NCBI GenBank assembly: GCA_045599325.1
Contig: JAZRVT010000015.1
Coordinates: 1-64,000, forward strand
DNA from: Cacconaster sp045599325
Lineage (GTDB): Bacteria; Bacteroidota; Bacteroidia; Bacteroidales; UBA932
Length of the DNA: 64,000 nt
Direction: 5' to 3'
The notes under the pieces are model-generated. The model did not search any database. It was not told where the DNA came from and was given only the letters and a program-made list of their open reading frames with translations. The translations under genes were made by a program, and so were the position numbers. Each line of letters starts with the position of its first letter. The first letter of the stretch is position 1. This document shows, one piece after another, positions 57,481 through 64,000 of the stretch.

Positions 57481-58185
57481 CTAGTTCAGTATGAGGACAA
57501 ATGCAGTCAGAGCTGCAATGTCCTTCTTAAGCGTCGCCTTGTTGAGGTTGAAGCTGTAGATGTCGGTATAGACCGGCCTCTCTTCAGGGAATGTGGCCCC
57601 CCGGACAATCTGATAATTTCCGAGAGGTGCGAGATACGGGGTGATGACCTCGCTGATTGACTTGAAGAACTGCGGCTCGTCGTCAATGACGAATGTGCCG
57701 GTCGCGAGAGAGTCGACACTCTGGAGTTCAAGGTCGAACAAATACATATCGCCAGGTCTGCCGGCGTTCCGGACCTCTTTCCTGCCGTTGTAGAAGACCA
57801 CCCGCACAGGGCTTTCTCTCCTGACCTTGCTTTGGTTCAGGGTCCTGATCATCTCCACCGCTGCGGTGCAGGCGGTCCTGTCGCTGATGTCGGCGGTGAT
57901 GAGCTGGATGTTGTTCTTTGTCTTGCCGTGGCCTTTGATCTGGGCGGCGAGAGCGCTGGTCCCGTTCTCATCTTCGACGGACCAGATATCCTTGATGCCC
58001 TCTTTCGCAAGGGTCAGCGTAAGGAAGTCGTAAGCCTTTTCCCCCTGATATTTCTCTATGTCGCTGCCGGGTAAGGCGCTTTCTGAGATTGCTGTGTCAT
58101 ATCCTGCGATGATCTCTTCAATTGTGACCTTCCTGCAGGAGATTGTCGCGGCTGCTATGAGCGCGAACAGAAGGATTCTTTTCAT
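57481..58185 (-). CDS. Lipoprotein resembling a degenerate M28 peptidase
   Basis: 234 residues. Lipoprotein signal ATISC, Cys17. The body is not obviously a known family, but the order of elements resembles an M28 aminopeptidase: ITADISDRTACTAAVEMIRTLN where M28 has a DDNASG helix block, PVRVVFYNGRKE where M28 has a FxxxxxEE block, LFDLELQSV, and VYTDIYSFN near the end where M28 has SDHxxF. The usual zinc His/Asp/Glu residues are not in place. This is my inference by eye. Possibly a non-catalytic peptidase-like lipoprotein. The yggS-type gene lies upstream with a 1-nt overlap. Confidence 0.55.
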   Translation of the reverse strand: MKRILLFALIAAATISCRKVTIEEIIAGYDTAISESALPGSDIEKYQGEKAYDFLTLTLAKEGIKDIWSVEDENGTSALAAQIKGHGKTKNNIQLITADISDRTACTAAVEMIRTLNQSKVRRESPVRVVFYNGRKEVRNAGRPGDMYLFDLELQSVDSLATGTFVIDDEPQFFKSISEVITPYLAPLGNYQIVRGATFPEERPVYTDIYSFNLNKATLKKDIAALTAFVLILN

Positions 58186-58844
58186 TATTCTGCGTTTGCT
58201 TGATTTCGTTTTCCAAAAATTGCGGTTCCGATTCTAACAATTGTCGTGCCTTCCTCGACGGCTATCGGCCAGTCTTCTGACATTCCCATTGAGAGGGTGT
58301 CGAACCCCTCGAAGGCGGGGATTGAGCGGAAAAGGTTTGCCAGTGTGCGGAACTCGCTGCGTACCAGCTCCTTGTCGTTGGTGAAAGTGGCCATTCCCAT
58401 AAGGCCGCGGAACCTGACAGAGGGCCATTCCGAGTGCCGGCTGATGATTCCGGCGACCTCTTCGGGCAGAAAGCCCTGCTTGCTCTCCTCGGATGCGATA
58501 TGGACCTCAAGCAGGCAGTCGGCGATTCTGCCGGCCGCTCCGGCTGCGTTGTTTATGGCGTTCAGGAGCTTCTCGGAGTCAACGGAGTGGATCAGAGATG
58601 CATAGGGAAGCACCATCTTGATCTTGTTGACCTGGAGGTGTCCTATGAAATGCCACTCGATGTCCTCCGGCAGGGATTGCGCCTTTGCCGCGAGCTCCTG
58701 TGGACGGTTCTCCCCGAAAGCCCGCTGGCCGGCAGCGTAGGCCTCCATAATCGCTTCTGAAGGCTTGTATTTTGAAACTGCCACCAACTTTACTGTTGAT
58801 GGCAGCTTGCCGTTCAGGTTTTCTATCTGTGATTTTATGCTCAC
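58185..58844 (-). CDS. YggS/PLPBP-family pyridoxal phosphate homeostasis protein
   Basis: 219 residues. KLVAVSKYKPSEAIMEAY holds the PLP-binding Lys, then FGENRPQELAAKAQSLP and WHFIGHLQVNKIK, then VRFRGLMGMATFTND and a C-terminal LSMGMSEDWPIAVEEGTTIVRIGTAIFG, all hallmarks of the alanine-racemase-fold YggS/PROSC family. Family knowledge: binds PLP without known catalytic turnover and affects B6 and amino-acid homeostasis. pdxA, in the same window, makes PLP precursors. The stop overlaps the downstream ATG by one base (TAATG). Confidence 0.94.
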   Translation of the reverse strand: MSIKSQIENLNGKLPSTVKLVAVSKYKPSEAIMEAYAAGQRAFGENRPQELAAKAQSLPEDIEWHFIGHLQVNKIKMVLPYASLIHSVDSEKLLNAINNAAGAAGRIADCLLEVHIASEESKQGFLPEEVAGIISRHSEWPSVRFRGLMGMATFTNDKELVRSEFRTLANLFRSIPAFEGFDTLSMGMSEDWPIAVEEGTTIVRIGTAIFGKRNQANAE

Positions 58845-58853
58845 TTGAAAAAC

Positions 58854-60722
58854 TTATCTTTTCTGGTTCCTCATCTGCTCCTGCTGGATCTTCTGAGCAG
58901 CCTCGAGCCTCTGCTGGAACTTGGATTTCTTCACAGGCTCCTTGGAAGAGGTCTTTTTCTTTATCTGCTCGTAGATCTTGTCCTCATCGACAAACCATTT
59001 GCGGATCGCCCAGTTCTGGCCGATGGTGACGAGGTTCGAGAGCATATAGTAGTAGCTCAGACCTGCGGAGAGGTTGTTGCAGACGAAGAGCATCATAATA
59101 GGCATCAGCCAGAGCTGCATGAAGTTCATTCCCGGCATCTGCTGGTTTGATGCGTTCTGGGCGAGGGTCATCTTGGAGTATCCCCACATAGTGACCGCCA
59201 TAAGGAGGGCGAAGAGGGAGATGTGGTCGCCGTAGAGCGGAACTTTGAAACCGAAGTCGAGGATGGAGTCATATGCACTCAGGTCGTGGCACCAGAGGAA
59301 TCCCTGCTGGCGGAGCTCGATGGATGCCGGGAAGAAGCGGAACATCGCCCAGAGCACCGGGAACTGAAGCAGGATAGGGAAGCATCCTCCCATCAGGTTG
59401 ACGTCGGCTTTCTTGTACAGCTCCATTGTGGCCTGCTGCTTCTTCATCGCATCGGCCTCTTTAGGATATTTCTCGTTGATCTTCTGGATCTCAGGCTGGA
59501 GCACCTTCATCTTTGCGGATGACATATAGGACTTCCAGGTGAGAGGGGAGATGACCAGCTTGATCATCAGGGTGAGGATCAGGATAATGAGTCCGTAGTT
59601 CGCGATTGACTTGTTGAGCCAGTTGAAAACAGGGATGATGATGTAGCGGCTGATGGTTCCTATGACCTTTCCTCCGAGCGGGATGATCTTCTCGAACTTC
59701 TCGCCGTAACTCTTCATTGTGTAGAAGTGGTTAGGACCGAAGAAGAAGTTCATCGGGATGGTGAAATCAGCGTTGCGGTTATCCACCGGAAGCTTCATCT
59801 GGGCGGCAGACTGCATCAGGCTGCCGTCCGGCTGGTTCTCGGGATAGAACTTGTTGACGAGCTCACCTGCAGGGAATCCGTTGTCAGCCAGCAGGATGGC
59901 TGAGAAGAACTGCTGCTGGAAAGCAAACCAGCGGATTGAGGAACTGAAGCTTTCACTTCCCGACTCCTTGCGCTGGCCGATGCGCTTCACCTCATCGCCT
60001 CCGTTGTAGCGGTATGCCACTCCGGAGTAGTTGCGCTCATTCTGATAGCCCTTCTCGAGGCGCGGCACGTCGAGAACCCACTTGAGGGTCATCTGGCTGG
60101 TGCGGCTGTCGAGAGCCTTGTCCATACCGACGAAGTGGAGGTCGTACCCGACCATATAGCTGCCGGGCGCCAGTGTGAAGACGGCGTCCATATATGATTC
60201 TTCGGCGAAAGCGAGCCTCATCGTGACGGATGTGTCAGTCTGTTCTGCCATCTGGAAATCCAGGTCGCTGGTGTTGACCCACTGGTCCGCGTTGATCTCG
60301 AGGTCGAAGAGGCTCTTGTCCGGGCGGACGATGACCAGCGATGCGCTGTCGTATGTGTAGTAATCCTTGATCAGCACTTCGTGCGGCTGTGCGCCGCGTG
60401 AGCTGACCGTGAACTTGATCCTGTCGTTCTCAAGGGTGTAGAACTCCTCCTCTGCAGGGGCTGCGTCATAAAGGTAGCCGTATTCTCTGGTGGAGTCGGC
60501 GGCGGCAAGCTCATCTGCTACAAGTGCAGCCTGCTCCGCATCCAGCGCTGATCTGTCAGACTCTGCAACGTTGAGGGCCTCCACGGCTGCGAGAGAGTCG
60601 CGCACACGGGCCTCCGCCATCTGGCGCTTGTCAAGCTGCCTGGTATTGTACCAGCTGAAGCATAGCAGGATGATGCCTATCAGCGCAAAACCGATTACGC
60701 TGCTGCTTTTCTCGTTGCTCAT
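58854..60722 (-). CDS. yidC: Membrane protein insertase YidC
   Basis: 622 residues. N-terminal TM (about 9-25), a large periplasmic beta-supersandwich P1 domain (about 60-350), then the core of YidC/Oxa1 with NYGLIILILTLMIKLVISPLTWKSYMSSAKMKVLQPEIQKINEKYP, GCFPILLQFPVLWAMFRFF and NFMQLWLMPIMMLFVCNNLSAGLSYYYMLSNLVTIGQNWAI. The C-terminus is basic (KKKTSSKEPVKKSKF), as for ribosome docking. Family knowledge: inserts and folds inner-membrane proteins alone or with SecYEG. It follows the DUF349 gene with a 3-nt gap, so the two are cotranscribed. Confidence 0.96.
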   Translation of the reverse strand: MSNEKSSSVIGFALIGIILLCFSWYNTRQLDKRQMAEARVRDSLAAVEALNVAESDRSALDAEQAALVADELAAADSTREYGYLYDAAPAEEEFYTLENDRIKFTVSSRGAQPHEVLIKDYYTYDSASLVIVRPDKSLFDLEINADQWVNTSDLDFQMAEQTDTSVTMRLAFAEESYMDAVFTLAPGSYMVGYDLHFVGMDKALDSRTSQMTLKWVLDVPRLEKGYQNERNYSGVAYRYNGGDEVKRIGQRKESGSESFSSSIRWFAFQQQFFSAILLADNGFPAGELVNKFYPENQPDGSLMQSAAQMKLPVDNRNADFTIPMNFFFGPNHFYTMKSYGEKFEKIIPLGGKVIGTISRYIIIPVFNWLNKSIANYGLIILILTLMIKLVISPLTWKSYMSSAKMKVLQPEIQKINEKYPKEADAMKKQQATMELYKKADVNLMGGCFPILLQFPVLWAMFRFFPASIELRQQGFLWCHDLSAYDSILDFGFKVPLYGDHISLFALLMAVTMWGYSKMTLAQNASNQQMPGMNFMQLWLMPIMMLFVCNNLSAGLSYYYMLSNLVTIGQNWAIRKWFVDEDKIYEQIKKKTSSKEPVKKSKFQQRLEAAQKIQQEQMRNQKR

Positions 60723-60725
60723 CTG

Positions 60726-62636
60726 CTATTCCTGGTCAAATTGCTTGTCAAAATCCTTGATCTTCTGCTCGAGTTCGGCAAGTTCCTGCTTTGCCACGTC
60801 AATCTTCTTGTTAAGCTCTTCAAGCAGGGCCTCGGCATTCTTGGACTTGGAGAAGAATCCCATATTGTTCTCCCAGGTCTGGATGTCCTGCTCCTTCTTG
60901 AGGAATTTCTGGACGAGGCGGTCCCTCTCAGTGCGGACGGCCTTCTCGGCTTTGCCGTATGCACGGCTGCCGGCCTCCCTGAGGTCACCGAACTTCTCGC
61001 TGATGGCGCTTCTGAATGAATCCTGAACTCTGGTCTTGTCGCGGAATGGAACGAATCCGATGGCGTTCCAGCGCTCCTGGAAGTCGCGGAGAGCTTCCTT
61101 TGCATCCTTTGTGCCGTCGTCGACGAAGGACTTGATCTCGTCGATGAGGGAAAGCTTCCTGCTGAGGTTGTCGTTGAACTGGGAGTCCTTGTCCTTCATC
61201 TGCTTGTCGCGGTTGTTGAAGAACTCGTCGCAGGCTGCGCGGAACCTCTTCCATATCTGTTCGGATTTCTTGCGTGATACCGGACCGATCTCCCTCCACT
61301 GCTTCTGGAGCTCGACAAGTTCGTCAGCGGTCTTCTTCCACTCTGTGCTGTCCTTAATTGCCTCGGCCTTCTCGCAGAGGGCGATCTTCTTTTCGAGGTT
61401 CTCCTGCATCTGGTCCTTGAACCCTGTGTAGAAGTCTCTCTTCTTGGCGAAGAATTCGTCGCAGGCTGCGCGGAAGCGGTCGTAAACCTTCTGGTTGTCC
61501 TTCTTGGATGCGAAGCCTATCTTCTTCCACTCTTTCTGGATCTCCTCTATCTGCTTGGAGAGCTCGTTCCAGGTGTTGGAATCCTTGATATCCTGCTTTG
61601 CAAGGGCCTCGACCTTTTCGCAGAGGGCAGTCTTGGCCTCGAAGTTCTCCTTCTGATTGCCTTTCTGGCTCTCGAAATATGCCTGATGCTTCTTGTTGAT
61701 GACTGCCGTTGCGGCCTTGAAGCGGTCCCATATCTCATTGCGCTTGTCCTTGCTCACCGGACCCAGCTCCTTCCACTGCTCGTGCAGCTTCTGAAGGGTG
61801 CGGAACGCCTCCACAGGATTCTCCTCGCTGTCGAGGGCCTCGGCCTTGCGGCAGAGCTCCTCCTTCGCCTCGAGATTCTTCTTGAAGTCGAGGTCACGGA
61901 GTTCCTTGTTGATCTTGACATAGTCGTAGAACATCTCGACATAGTGCTGGTAGGTGTCGTAGGTGTCCTTCATCTTTGCCTGAGGCACCGGGCCGGTCGC
62001 TCTCCAGCGGTTCTGGATCTCGCGGAAGAGAGGGAATGCCTGGCTGAGGTCATCCTGCTTCTCGACGAGGGCTTTCAGCTCCTCGATGAGCTCCATCTTG
62101 TCGCGGTAGTTGTCCTCCTTCTTTTTCTCGAGGTCCTGGACAAAAGCGGCTTTCTTAGTCTTATACTGTCCGTAAAGATTCTTGAACCCTCTTTCGATCT
62201 CGGCAAAAGGATTGACTGAAACCGGCTCCCCGGCTGCCTGGCTTTCTGCCGCCTCAGCCTCTGCAGGCGCTTCGGCCTCCGCTGCAGGCTGTTCAGGCTG
62301 CGGCGCGGTCTGGTCTATGCCGGAAGCGATCTTCTCCTTGCGGAGGTTCTTGTAGAACGCAGCCTTGATGGCCTCGGCGTGCTTGTAGAGTTTCTGCATG
62401 TCTTCTCCGTCAAGCAGGCTCTTGAAGTCATCCACAAGCTCCTTCAGCCCCTTGCCTGAGAAGTCGAACTTGTCTTCCTGCTTCTCTTCAGGCGCTTCGG
62501 CGCTCTCCTGCGCTTCCTGTGCGTTTTCAGTTTCATTTTCCTTAAGGATGTCCTCGACGACGGCCTGAGCCGCGTCCTGACCGATTTCTACAGATTGCTC
62601 CTCAGCGGGAACAACTGGTTTAGGATCTTCGCTCAT
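60726..62636 (-). CDS. DUF349 repeat protein
   Basis: 636 residues from ATG 62636, with a -7 box upstream; a longer frame would run antisense to trmD and is rejected. The first about 160 residues are acidic and low complexity (Glu/Ala-rich, likely disordered). The rest is helical, with five DUF349 repeats marked by the WxxxGxV-type cores WRATGPV, WKELGPV, WKKIGFA, WREIGPV and WNAIGFV, and a C-terminal coiled coil (SKNAEALLEELNKKIDVAKQELAELEQKIKDFDKQF). Family knowledge: DUF349 proteins are widespread and functionally unresolved. Located directly upstream of yidC. Confidence 0.9.
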   Translation of the reverse strand: MSEDPKPVVPAEEQSVEIGQDAAQAVVEDILKENETENAQEAQESAEAPEEKQEDKFDFSGKGLKELVDDFKSLLDGEDMQKLYKHAEAIKAAFYKNLRKEKIASGIDQTAPQPEQPAAEAEAPAEAEAAESQAAGEPVSVNPFAEIERGFKNLYGQYKTKKAAFVQDLEKKKEDNYRDKMELIEELKALVEKQDDLSQAFPLFREIQNRWRATGPVPQAKMKDTYDTYQHYVEMFYDYVKINKELRDLDFKKNLEAKEELCRKAEALDSEENPVEAFRTLQKLHEQWKELGPVSKDKRNEIWDRFKAATAVINKKHQAYFESQKGNQKENFEAKTALCEKVEALAKQDIKDSNTWNELSKQIEEIQKEWKKIGFASKKDNQKVYDRFRAACDEFFAKKRDFYTGFKDQMQENLEKKIALCEKAEAIKDSTEWKKTADELVELQKQWREIGPVSRKKSEQIWKRFRAACDEFFNNRDKQMKDKDSQFNDNLSRKLSLIDEIKSFVDDGTKDAKEALRDFQERWNAIGFVPFRDKTRVQDSFRSAISEKFGDLREAGSRAYGKAEKAVRTERDRLVQKFLKKEQDIQTWENNMGFFSKSKNAEALLEELNKKIDVAKQELAELEQKIKDFDKQFDQE

Positions 62637-62664
62637 AATGATGCAATTAAAGGTTTGTAAAACG

Positions 62665-62672
62665 CAAATATA
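62665..62672 (-). promoter_or_regulatory. Bacteroidetes -7 box for the DUF349-yidC unit
   Basis: TATATTTG on the minus strand, 28 nt before the DUF349 ATG. Confidence 0.55.
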
Positions 62673-62693
62673 GTCTTTTTTGGGGAAAATTGC

Positions 62694-62701
62694 TATTTTT
62701 G
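62694..62701 (+). promoter_or_regulatory. Bacteroidetes -7 box for trmD
   Basis: TATTTTTG, 7 nt before the trmD ATG; divergent from the DUF349 promoter. Confidence 0.55.
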
Positions 62702-62708
62702 TGATGTA

Positions 62709-63392
62709 ATGAGAATCGATATACTTACAGTGGTGCCTGAACTCCTCGAGAGCCCGCTCGGTCATTCCATCGTGAAGAGGGCGCAGGACAAAGGTCTTGT
62801 GGAGATCGCCGTCCACAACATACGCGACTACGGCCGCGGCTTCTACCGTCAGGTGGACGACTACAGCTATGGCGGAGACGCCGGTATGGTGATGATGGTG
62901 GAGCCTGTCTACAGGCTGATGGAGGACTTGAAGAAGGAGAGGGACTACGATGAGATAATATACACCTCCCCTGATGGCGAGATACTCAACCAGGGCATCG
63001 CCAATGACCTCTCCACCAAGCAGAACATAATGATTCTCTGCGGACACTACAAAGGTGTGGACCACCGTATCCGCGAGCATCTCATAACCCGTGAGATCTC
63101 CGTCGGGGACTATGTCCTCAGCGGCGGCGAGATACCTGCGGCCATCATAGCGGATTCAGTGGTGCGGCTGCTCCCGGGAGCCCTCGGCGACGAGACCTCC
63201 GCTCTCTCCGACTCCTTCCAGGATGACCTGCTCTCGCCTCCCGTCTACACCCGCCCGGCCGAGTTCAACGGCTGGAAGGTGCCTGACGTGCTCCTGAGCG
63301 GTGACCCGAAGAAGATCAGGATGTGGCAGGACGACCAGGCCCTCGCACGCACTAAGGCCCTGCGGCCCCACCTCCTTGAAAAAGAGCACTAA
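62709..63392 (+). CDS. trmD: tRNA (guanine-N1)-methyltransferase
   Basis: 227 residues. SPOUT trefoil-knot enzyme: RIDILTVVPELLESPLGHSIVKRA start, YGGDAGMVMMVEPV, ILCGHYKGVDHRIREHL, SVGDYVLSGGEIPA and LGDETSALSDSF, all in TrmD order with SAM-binding residues of the knot. Family knowledge: m1G37 on tRNAs with G36, preventing +1 frameshifting. In many bacteria it sits with rpsP/rimM/rplS, but not here; it is followed by a nucleotidase-like lipoprotein gene 12 nt later. Confidence 0.96.
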   Translation: MRIDILTVVPELLESPLGHSIVKRAQDKGLVEIAVHNIRDYGRGFYRQVDDYSYGGDAGMVMMVEPVYRLMEDLKKERDYDEIIYTSPDGEILNQGIANDLSTKQNIMILCGHYKGVDHRIREHLITREISVGDYVLSGGEIPAAIIADSVVRLLPGALGDETSALSDSFQDDLLSPPVYTRPAEFNGWKVPDVLLSGDPKKIRMWQDDQALARTKALRPHLLEKEH

Positions 63393-63404
63393 TAACCATA
63401 AGAT

Positions 63405-64000
63405 ATGAAAAAGCATCTCCTCCTTATCGCTGTGGCTGTCCTTGCATTCGGCTGCAGTCCGAAGACCGTTCCCTCCGGCTCATCATCCCCGGCCGGTGAC
63501 ATTGTGATTCTCTATGACAACGATGTGCACTGCGCAATCGACGGATATGCTGCGATGGCAGCTCTCCGCAAGGAGACCGCGTCTCATACACCGTATGTGG
63601 CCGCCGTGTCCAGCGGTGACTTCGTCCAGGGCGGGAGCCTCGGCGCAGCGTCAAAGGGCAAATACATTGTCGAGACGATGAATGAGGCCGGATATGACGT
63701 GGTCATCACCGGCAACCACGAATATGACTACAGCATCCCGCGTCTGAAGGAGCTTGCAGGAATGCTCGACGCAGAGTTCACTGTCTGCAATCTCATAGAC
63801 CTCGAGGCCGGCAGCAGGCTGTTCGCTCCCTATGTGATGAAGGATTTCGGCGGGACCAAGGTGGCTTTCGTGGGAGTCGCGACTCCGTACAGCTTCGCAT
63901 CGTCCACTCCGGCATATTTCCAGAACGAAAAGGGCGAGTATGTCTATTCCCTCTGTGCAGAGAATCTCTACGACGTTATCCAGAACCACGTCAACGATGC
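63405..64000 (+). CDS. 5'-nucleotidase-like metallophosphoesterase lipoprotein (5' part; truncated by window end)
   Basis: The frame opens at ATG 63405 and is still open at the window end (198 full codons). Lipoprotein signal FGCS (LAFGC, about Cys17). The mature part begins GDIVILYDNDVHCAID (DxH, metal), then AVSSGDFVQGG (GD) and ITGNHEYDYSIPRLKEL (GNHE), the three N-terminal metallophosphoesterase blocks of the 5'-nucleotidase family (UshA/CpdB group). Family knowledge: hydrolyses nucleotides and UDP-sugars in the periplasm. The C-terminal 5'-nucleotidase domain is beyond the window. Likely cotranscribed with trmD. Confidence 0.88.
   Translation, partial: MKKHLLLIAVAVLAFGCSPKTVPSGSSSPAGDIVILYDNDVHCAIDGYAAMAALRKETASHTPYVAAVSSGDFVQGGSLGAASKGKYIVETMNEAGYDVVITGNHEYDYSIPRLKELAGMLDAEFTVCNLIDLEAGSRLFAPYVMKDFGGTKVAFVGVATPYSFASSTPAYFQNEKGEYVYSLCAENLYDVIQNHVND

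Noticed and set aside
62637..63080. N-terminal extension of the DUF349 gene
   Set aside because: The extension would cross the -7 box and run antisense through trmD; ATG 62636 gives a coherent start.
1..64000. tRNA or rRNA genes, CRISPR arrays, insertion sequences, phage or integrative elements
   Set aside because: I found no cloverleaf-like sequences, no direct-repeat/spacer series and no transposase or integrase motifs. Small structured RNAs were not exhaustively searched.

Overview
The window is chromosomal DNA from a moderately high-GC member of the Bacteroidales (phylum Bacteroidota). The evidence is a combination of lineage markers: Bacteroidetes-type -7 promoter boxes (TAnnTTTG) upstream of many genes on both strands, a type B ribosomal protein L31, a DUF4923 protein, a TIGR02757 protein, a TamL-type Omp85 lipoprotein together with TamB, a PPi-type phosphofructokinase, and an rSAM/lipoprotein pair. 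Genus cannot be fixed from sequence alone; the GC content suggests a Rikenellaceae-like or uncultured gut Bacteroidales lineage (inference). I see no rRNA, tRNA, insertion sequence, prophage, CRISPR array or origin. The region is a densely packed core-genome segment with many 1-14 nt overlaps, and no gene-free stretch exceeds about 220 bases.

Layout. 1-2274 (minus): a truncated PI-PLC-like lipoprotein, a terminator and an acetyl-CoA hydrolase/transferase. 2330-5003 (plus): mazG, tcdA and a GNAT-like protein. 5015-6100 (minus): prfA. 6160-10271 (plus): a lytic transglycosylase lipoprotein, glnS and a membrane-anchored AraC regulator. 10213-13205 (minus): nfo and recG. 13258-16131 (plus): pdxA, rnhA and pgi. 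16128-23638 (minus): an MBL hydrolase, mtaB, folB, an RsmI-like methylase and tamB. 23704-27418 (plus): tsaD, a COG2509-type flavoprotein, a zeta-toxin-like kinase and a SlyD-like PPIase. 27415-31342 (minus): glmM, mtgA, namZ-like and TIGR02757, largely a cell-wall cluster. 31423-32403 (plus): DUF4923 and rpmE2. 32455-34302 (minus): the radical SAM/SPASM enzyme with its tiny lipoprotein, then a two-TM hypothetical. 34381-35502 (plus): a secreted metallophosphoesterase. 35506-50623 (minus): a long run whose distal part (two EamA transporters, beta-helix protein, deacetylase) follows a compact chain ligA-yihY-rel-lipoprotein-OMP-ispG-S15 hydrolase. 50649-54616 (minus): tamL, a TrmH-type methylase and rfbB. 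54754-57467 (plus): pfp and a GH13 enzyme. 57481-62636 (minus): an M28-like lipoprotein, a YggS-type protein, yidC and a five-repeat DUF349 protein. 62709-64000 (plus): trmD and a truncated 5'-nucleotidase-like lipoprotein.

Themes. Envelope biogenesis is strongly represented: TamB/TamL, YidC, MtgA, GlmM, NamZ-like and a lytic transglycosylase. Three enzymes acting on t6A at tRNA position 37 (TsaD, TcdA, MtaB) are present. The most distinctive accessory-like element is the radical SAM/SPASM enzyme immediately downstream of a 68-residue acidic lipoprotein, which resembles the poorly characterised Bacteroidetes rSAM/lipoprotein systems and is my main candidate for an under-described system. Others worth a look are an antitoxin-less zeta-like kinase, a degenerate M28-like lipoprotein, a compact IspG, and promoters placed so close to the start codon that the mRNAs may be nearly leaderless.
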